Below are positions 60,450-64,000 of a DNA stretch of 64,000 bases, in pieces (position 1 is the stretch's first letter; each line of letters opens with the position of its first letter). The stretch spans positions 1,725,054 through 1,789,053 of the forward strand of contig NZ_CP099582.1 in assembly GCF_024022995.1 (NCBI RefSeq), given 5' to 3'. The notes under the pieces are model-generated. The model made no database searches. It saw only the letters and a list, made by a program, of their open reading frames with translations, and had not been told where the DNA came from. The stretch comes from Thermococcus aggregans. GTDB taxonomy: Archaea; Methanobacteriota_B; Thermococci; Thermococcales; Thermococcaceae. The position numbers and the translations under genes were made by a program.

Positions 60450-61236
60450 GCCAGTCCTCAAAAATGCTTGCCGTTATCAGGTGTTGGGCAAATTTTTCAA
60501 AGAATTCTTTTTTAGCCTTTTCAACTGCATAAGGATCCTTTTCAAAGGACACTCCCTCGTACTTGACTTCCCAGAGAACGAGGTTTTCTGGAGGGGCGGG
60601 TGGGAGCTTCCTAGCAACTTTTTCTTCCAGCATTCTTTTTACGTCTTCTATTGAAAGAACACCAGAAGCACAAAGTTTGAGAGCAGTTACTATTCTCCTA
60701 ACCATCTCCCAGAGAAAGCTCTCTCCTTCAATTTCAACTACAATTACCTTTCCCTTTGGGAGTATTTCAATCCTATCTATTTTCCTTATCGGGTTTTTAT
60801 CCTCTTCAATGCGTGCAAAGTTTGAGAAGTCATGGATCCCAACAAAAAGTTGAGCACATGCTTTCATTTTTTCAATATCAAACCCTTCGTCGATAAGATA
60901 ATATCTATACACCTTTCCCTTGCTCCAGAACCTTGGATGGAAGTCTTCTGGAACTTGCGCCCTTCCCAAAACCCATACATCTTGCAGATGATGATTTAGA
61001 ATTCTGGGGTACGTGAGTTCGGGTTTGGATGTGTTAAAAGCAATGATGTTTCCAAAAGCGGAAACCCCTCTGTCAGTCCTTGAAGCGCCCTTAAAATTCG
61101 CATCTTTCGGGTTTTCAATTATTCCTAGCTTTACTAACGCTTTAATTATCTCGCCTTCGACGGTTCTTACATTGGGCTGTCTTTGAAAGCCGTAAAACTT
61201 TCTCCCGTCGTAGGCAATTTTTAGAGCTATTCTCAT
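60436..61236 (-). CDS. truA: tRNA pseudouridine synthase A
   Basis: 266 residues. The catalytic Asp lies in FKGASRTDRGVSAFGNIIAF, with YDGRKFYGFQRQP at the N-terminus and SFLWEMVRRIVTALKLCASG near the end. It makes pseudouridine at positions 38-40 of tRNA. Its 3' end overlaps the helicase gene by 14 bases, convergently. Confidence 0.92.
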   Translation of the reverse strand: MRIALKIAYDGRKFYGFQRQPNVRTVEGEIIKALVKLGIIENPKDANFKGASRTDRGVSAFGNIIAFNTSKPELTYPRILNHHLQDVWVLGRAQVPEDFHPRFWSKGKVYRYYLIDEGFDIEKMKACAQLFVGIHDFSNFARIEEDKNPIRKIDRIEILPKGKVIVVEIEGESFLWEMVRRIVTALKLCASGVLSIEDVKRMLEEKVARKLPPAPPENLVLWEVKYEGVSFEKDPYAVEKAKKEFFEKFAQHLITASIFEDWLTSL

Positions 61237-61411
61237 GCCCGAAAATTTGAATAGGAGGTTATAAAAATATTACCCGTTAGCTTCCTTTACAAATATCAAG
61301 GTCAATGTGTCTATCCATTCTGCTAATTCGCGAATATCTTTGGAATTTTGACAATAAAAATAGGGCAAAAGCTAAAACCTCTACTCCATAAAAAGAATTG
61401 GAGGTGGGGAA

Positions 61412-61558
61412 ATGGAGGTTGATATAGAAACAATGGAGTCCCTAATCAACTTTGATATCATGCTTACGTTGGCAAAGAAATTCATACAAAAGAAAAGTCT
61501 TTTTAACCCTTCCATATTCAGGAGAAAGAAAAGAGGTCAGAGAAAGCTTCCTTTGTAG
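61412..61558 (+). CDS. Possible small basic protein
   Basis: 48 residues starting MEVDIETMESLINFDIMLTL and ending RRKKRGQRKLPL. The ribosome binding site GGAGGTGGGGAA is very strong and well spaced. An acidic, then hydrophobic N-terminal half is followed by a basic C-terminus (PSIFRRKKRGQRK). It overlaps the 3' end of pheT by 22 bases, convergently. No family recognised; the rest of 61237-61411 holds nothing else I can support. Confidence 0.4.
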   Translation: MEVDIETMESLINFDIMLTLAKKFIQKKSLFNPSIFRRKKRGQRKLPL

Positions 61559-63219
61559 AAAGGTCTTAGGAATATTTCAAAAGCTGCAACTGGCATCTCT
61601 ATTCCCCAGTTTTCAAGCACCTGTGGGTGAATTTCTCCTATTATTCCAACGCTCTTTCCATTGACTATTATCTCCCCAACTCTACCTGGGATGAAAGAAC
61701 CGTGTTCTATTTCTCTAAGCTCATATTCAGCACCGAGATGGCGCATTAGGCTGTCGAGGATTTCCTTTGCTTCTGTAAACGTCACTTTCGGATGTGCAAG
61801 TGCGACTGCAAGCTTGCTCTCACTGACGGTCTTTGTTTCCCTCTTTTCATCTATGAGAGTCACCTTGCCTACCTCAAAGATTTTCTGGGGATATTCTTCG
61901 TGGGTGTTCTGACTTAAGAACTCCATCAGGCTTGGAAGGAGCCATCTCCTTAATGCTGACCATTTCTGACTTATCGGGTTTTCTATTTCCACTATTTCCT
62001 CTTCGGGGATGTTCATCTTATCAAACTGGGCTTCTTTGTTCGTAAGGTTAAATGTCATGACCTCTTGGAGGCCAAAGCCAACCATGAGATCCCTTATTGC
62101 GTTTTCGAAGTCTACAAAATCATCTCCTTTTCCTTGGACAGCAAGCTTTGGCTCCTCCGGAGGGATGTTGTTGTAGCCGTATGCTATTAGGACATCCTCC
62201 AAAACGTCCCTCGCGTGCATTATGTCATCTCTGAAAGCCGGATACTTCAGCTTTGCCTTGCCATCGACGATTTCAACTTCGTACATCATGCGCTCTAAGA
62301 GGTCTTTTATATCTTCATCGCTTAGCTCTACTCCAGCAAGCTTCTTGATGTAGCTAAGGTCAACCTCGAATTCCTTAGGAGTCAAGTCGGGAGTCTCTAT
62401 TTCAAAATCTTTGTATACTACTTTAACGCTTCTTATTTTTCCACCACGCTCAGCCAGAGCTGTTACAATGACGTTTAAAGCGAGCATAATCTTGTTAAGA
62501 TCCCACCCGGTAATGTCTATGAAAATGCTCTTAGTCTCTTCCGTGACCTTTCCGTGAGTTTCGGAATTTATAACTGGAGGCATTGACAGGACGTTTCCTT
62601 CTCTATCAACAAGCAGAGGATAGTACGGTTTCCCTTTAATCAAGTGCCCGTATTCTTTCCCCTTTTCATGCTCCTCAAGTATTTCATCCGCACTCATTTC
62701 TCGGTCGCTGTTTAGGGGGATGAATCTTATTTTATCCGGCTCTACCGCTTTGTAATAGAAGGGAGGCTTGAGCTTGTCAAAGTCAAACGTTCCTATAGCG
62801 ACTTCTCTCCTCCTTCTTCCAAAAGTGAGCGCTACTTTTTCCTGAAGTTGGATTATCTGCCTTAATGCTTCTTCGTCGAGTTCAAGATCCTCAACTATTG
62901 CGTAAACTCCATACGGTCTTATATCCTTCAATTTCTCATCGACATAGACAACAACATCGCTTTTTTCGATTTCATACTTCGGCAGTCCTCTTGCCATTCC
63001 AAGAGCCCACTTTACCTGTCTCGCTATTCCTTCAGCGCTCCATAGATCAGGTCTGTTGGTATCCTTAGCATCAGCTTTAAAGTATATTTTTCCTCCCTCT
63101 TCCCACACATCGTCAAGTTCACACTTTGCATAAAGGAAGAGATCTTCCCACTCCTCAACTGTGAACTCCTTCCCTACCAATCTCTCCAGGTCATGCTTGG
63201 CAACATCGAACTTCGGCAT
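61537..63219 (-). CDS. pheT: Phenylalanyl-tRNA synthetase beta subunit
   Basis: 560 residues, the archaeal/eukaryal-length beta chain without the bacterial OB and B8 anticodon domains. MPKFDVAKHDLERLVGKEFT, the B3/B4-like PLNSDREMSADEILEEHEKG, B5 LSYIKKLAGVELSDEDIKDL and the catalytic-like module YGYNNIPPEEP are seen. GGTGATGAAGG precedes the ATG. Follows pheS by 6 bases. Confidence 0.95.
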   Translation of the reverse strand: MPKFDVAKHDLERLVGKEFTVEEWEDLFLYAKCELDDVWEEGGKIYFKADAKDTNRPDLWSAEGIARQVKWALGMARGLPKYEIEKSDVVVYVDEKLKDIRPYGVYAIVEDLELDEEALRQIIQLQEKVALTFGRRRREVAIGTFDFDKLKPPFYYKAVEPDKIRFIPLNSDREMSADEILEEHEKGKEYGHLIKGKPYYPLLVDREGNVLSMPPVINSETHGKVTEETKSIFIDITGWDLNKIMLALNVIVTALAERGGKIRSVKVVYKDFEIETPDLTPKEFEVDLSYIKKLAGVELSDEDIKDLLERMMYEVEIVDGKAKLKYPAFRDDIMHARDVLEDVLIAYGYNNIPPEEPKLAVQGKGDDFVDFENAIRDLMVGFGLQEVMTFNLTNKEAQFDKMNIPEEEIVEIENPISQKWSALRRWLLPSLMEFLSQNTHEEYPQKIFEVGKVTLIDEKRETKTVSESKLAVALAHPKVTFTEAKEILDSLMRHLGAEYELREIEHGSFIPGRVGEIIVNGKSVGIIGEIHPQVLENWGIEMPVAAFEIFLRPFYKGSFL

Positions 63220-63225
63220 CCTTCA

Positions 63226-64000
63226 TCACCACACCAGTTTGGCTTCTCTCAACCACTTTAGGTCATAGCTGAAGAGGTATCTTATGTCATCTATTCCGAG
63301 TTTGAACATTGCTAGACGGTCAATTCCAATTCCCCACGCAATTACTGGTACGTCTATTCCCAAAGGCTTCGTCATTTCTTCTCTGAATATTCCTGCTCCC
63401 CCAAATTCTACCCAGCCGAGCTCGGGGTGGTAGGCGCTCATCTGGACGCTCGGCTCTGTGAATGGGTAATAATCTGGAAGGAACTTAACTTTCTTTGCTC
63501 CAGCAATTTCAACAGCAAACCTCTTTAGTATTCCAAGGAGGTGTTTGAATGTTAAGCTTTCATCCACGACGAATCCATCAACTTGGTTGAATTCTATTAG
63601 GTGAGTCCTGTCCAAAACGTCGGGCCTAAAGACTCTTTGAATTGCAAAGTACTTGCCCGGTATTTGAACGCCTTTGCCGAGCTGTCTTGCACTTAGGGCG
63701 GTTGCATGTGCCCTAGGCATTAGTAACATAGCCATCCTTGGATCCCACTTGTACCCCCATCCCCTTGACCCGGTTGTCCAGCCGTGTTCGTGAGAGGCTT
63801 TAACTTTCTCCACGAGCTCTTCATCTGGGAGGGAGCCATATTTGGGGTACTTCAGCTGATACGTATCAGTCCAATCCCTTGCTGGGTGATTTTGAGGTTG
63901 GAACAGGGCATCAAAATTCCAGAACTGGGTTTCTATTAGGCTTTCTGCAGTCATCTCAATGAAGCCCATCTCTATAAGCTTTCTCCGTATCTTGTCAAGG
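63226..64000 (-). CDS. pheS: Phenylalanyl-tRNA synthetase alpha subunit, C-terminal part
   Basis: The gene runs off the right edge; about 258 C-terminal codons are present. Class II motifs: motif 1 region [15 protein letters not shown], motif 2 [20 protein letters not shown] and motif 3 [20 protein letters not shown]. Binds Phe and ATP and works as an alpha2-beta2 enzyme with PheT downstream. Confidence 0.95.
   Translation of the reverse strand, partial: LDKIRRKLIEMGFIEMTAESLIETQFWNFDALFQPQNHPARDWTDTYQLKYPKYGSLPDEELVEKVKASHEHGWTTGSRGWGYKWDPRMAMLLMPRAHATALSARQLGKGVQIPGKYFAIQRVFRPDVLDRTHLIEFNQVDGFVVDESLTFKHLLGILKRFAVEIAGAKKVKFLPDYYPFTEPSVQMSAYHPELGWVEFGGAGIFREEMTKPLGIDVPVIAWGIGIDRLAMFKLGIDDIRYLFSYDLKWLREAKLVW

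Overview
The window is chromosomal DNA of a hyperthermophilic euryarchaeon of the order Thermococcales, most likely a moderate- to low-GC Thermococcus. The main clues are Hef nuclease, ABCE1, the L39e-L31e-aIF6-L18Ae operon, archaeal PheST, GGGP synthase, AMP phosphorylase, a Thermococcales-type CRISPR repeat, BRE/TATA promoters and GGAGGTGA-type ribosome binding sites. No rRNA, tRNA, cas gene or intact insertion sequence was seen.

Region 1-12 kb is the most unusual part. It is an accessory island holding four NifX-like (dinitrogenase Fe-Mo cofactor family) genes, one cut by the window edge, two tandem MinD/Mrp ATPases with inserted ferredoxin domains, two near-identical-length radical SAM paralogs, a third radical SAM protein, small Trp/Gly-rich proteins and a DUF134 regulator. 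There are no nitrogenase genes. The set resembles the 'orange protein' (ORP) metal-sulfide cluster system of Desulfovibrio. Two palindromes, TTAGGTTAACCTAA-like (box A) and TGCATATGCAC-like (box B), recur at fixed places around the TATA boxes of these genes, so they look like one regulon. The island is patched: GC-rich and AT-rich blocks alternate, and it contains a DUF364 remnant, a frameshifted metallo-beta-lactamase remnant next to a HypE-like gene, and an IS6-type transposase remnant.

Region 12-27 kb is mostly core: Hef, a membrane protein, a probable H/ACA guide RNA, a DppA-type aminopeptidase, GGGP synthase, a DUF123 nuclease, AMP phosphorylase, slipin plus NfeD protease, and a DNA-repair-like operon (AlkA-type glycosylase and two coiled-coil proteins) facing a DUF1998 helicase. 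Region 27-33 kb is a complete bacterial-type fructose PTS operon (DeoR regulator, 1-phosphofructokinase, EIIA, EIIBC, HPr, EI), which is rare in archaea.

Region 33-46 kb holds ABCE1, an orphan CRISPR array with 29 repeats and its leader, beta-RFAP synthase and a dihydropteroate synthase homologue (pterin cofactor synthesis), a class II amidotransferase, a DUF364 protein, a PD-(D/E)XK-like protein, a sugar-nucleotide epimerase with two paralogous unknown proteins, and prefoldin alpha. Region 46-64 kb holds the ribosomal operon, a four-subunit amino-acid dehydrogenase operon with a decayed copy beside it, a DRG GTPase, an Lrp regulator, ASCH, HAD and sirtuin genes, SHMT, two exported unknown proteins, a UbiD-family decarboxylase, an XPB-like helicase, TruA and PheT/PheS (PheS runs off the right edge).
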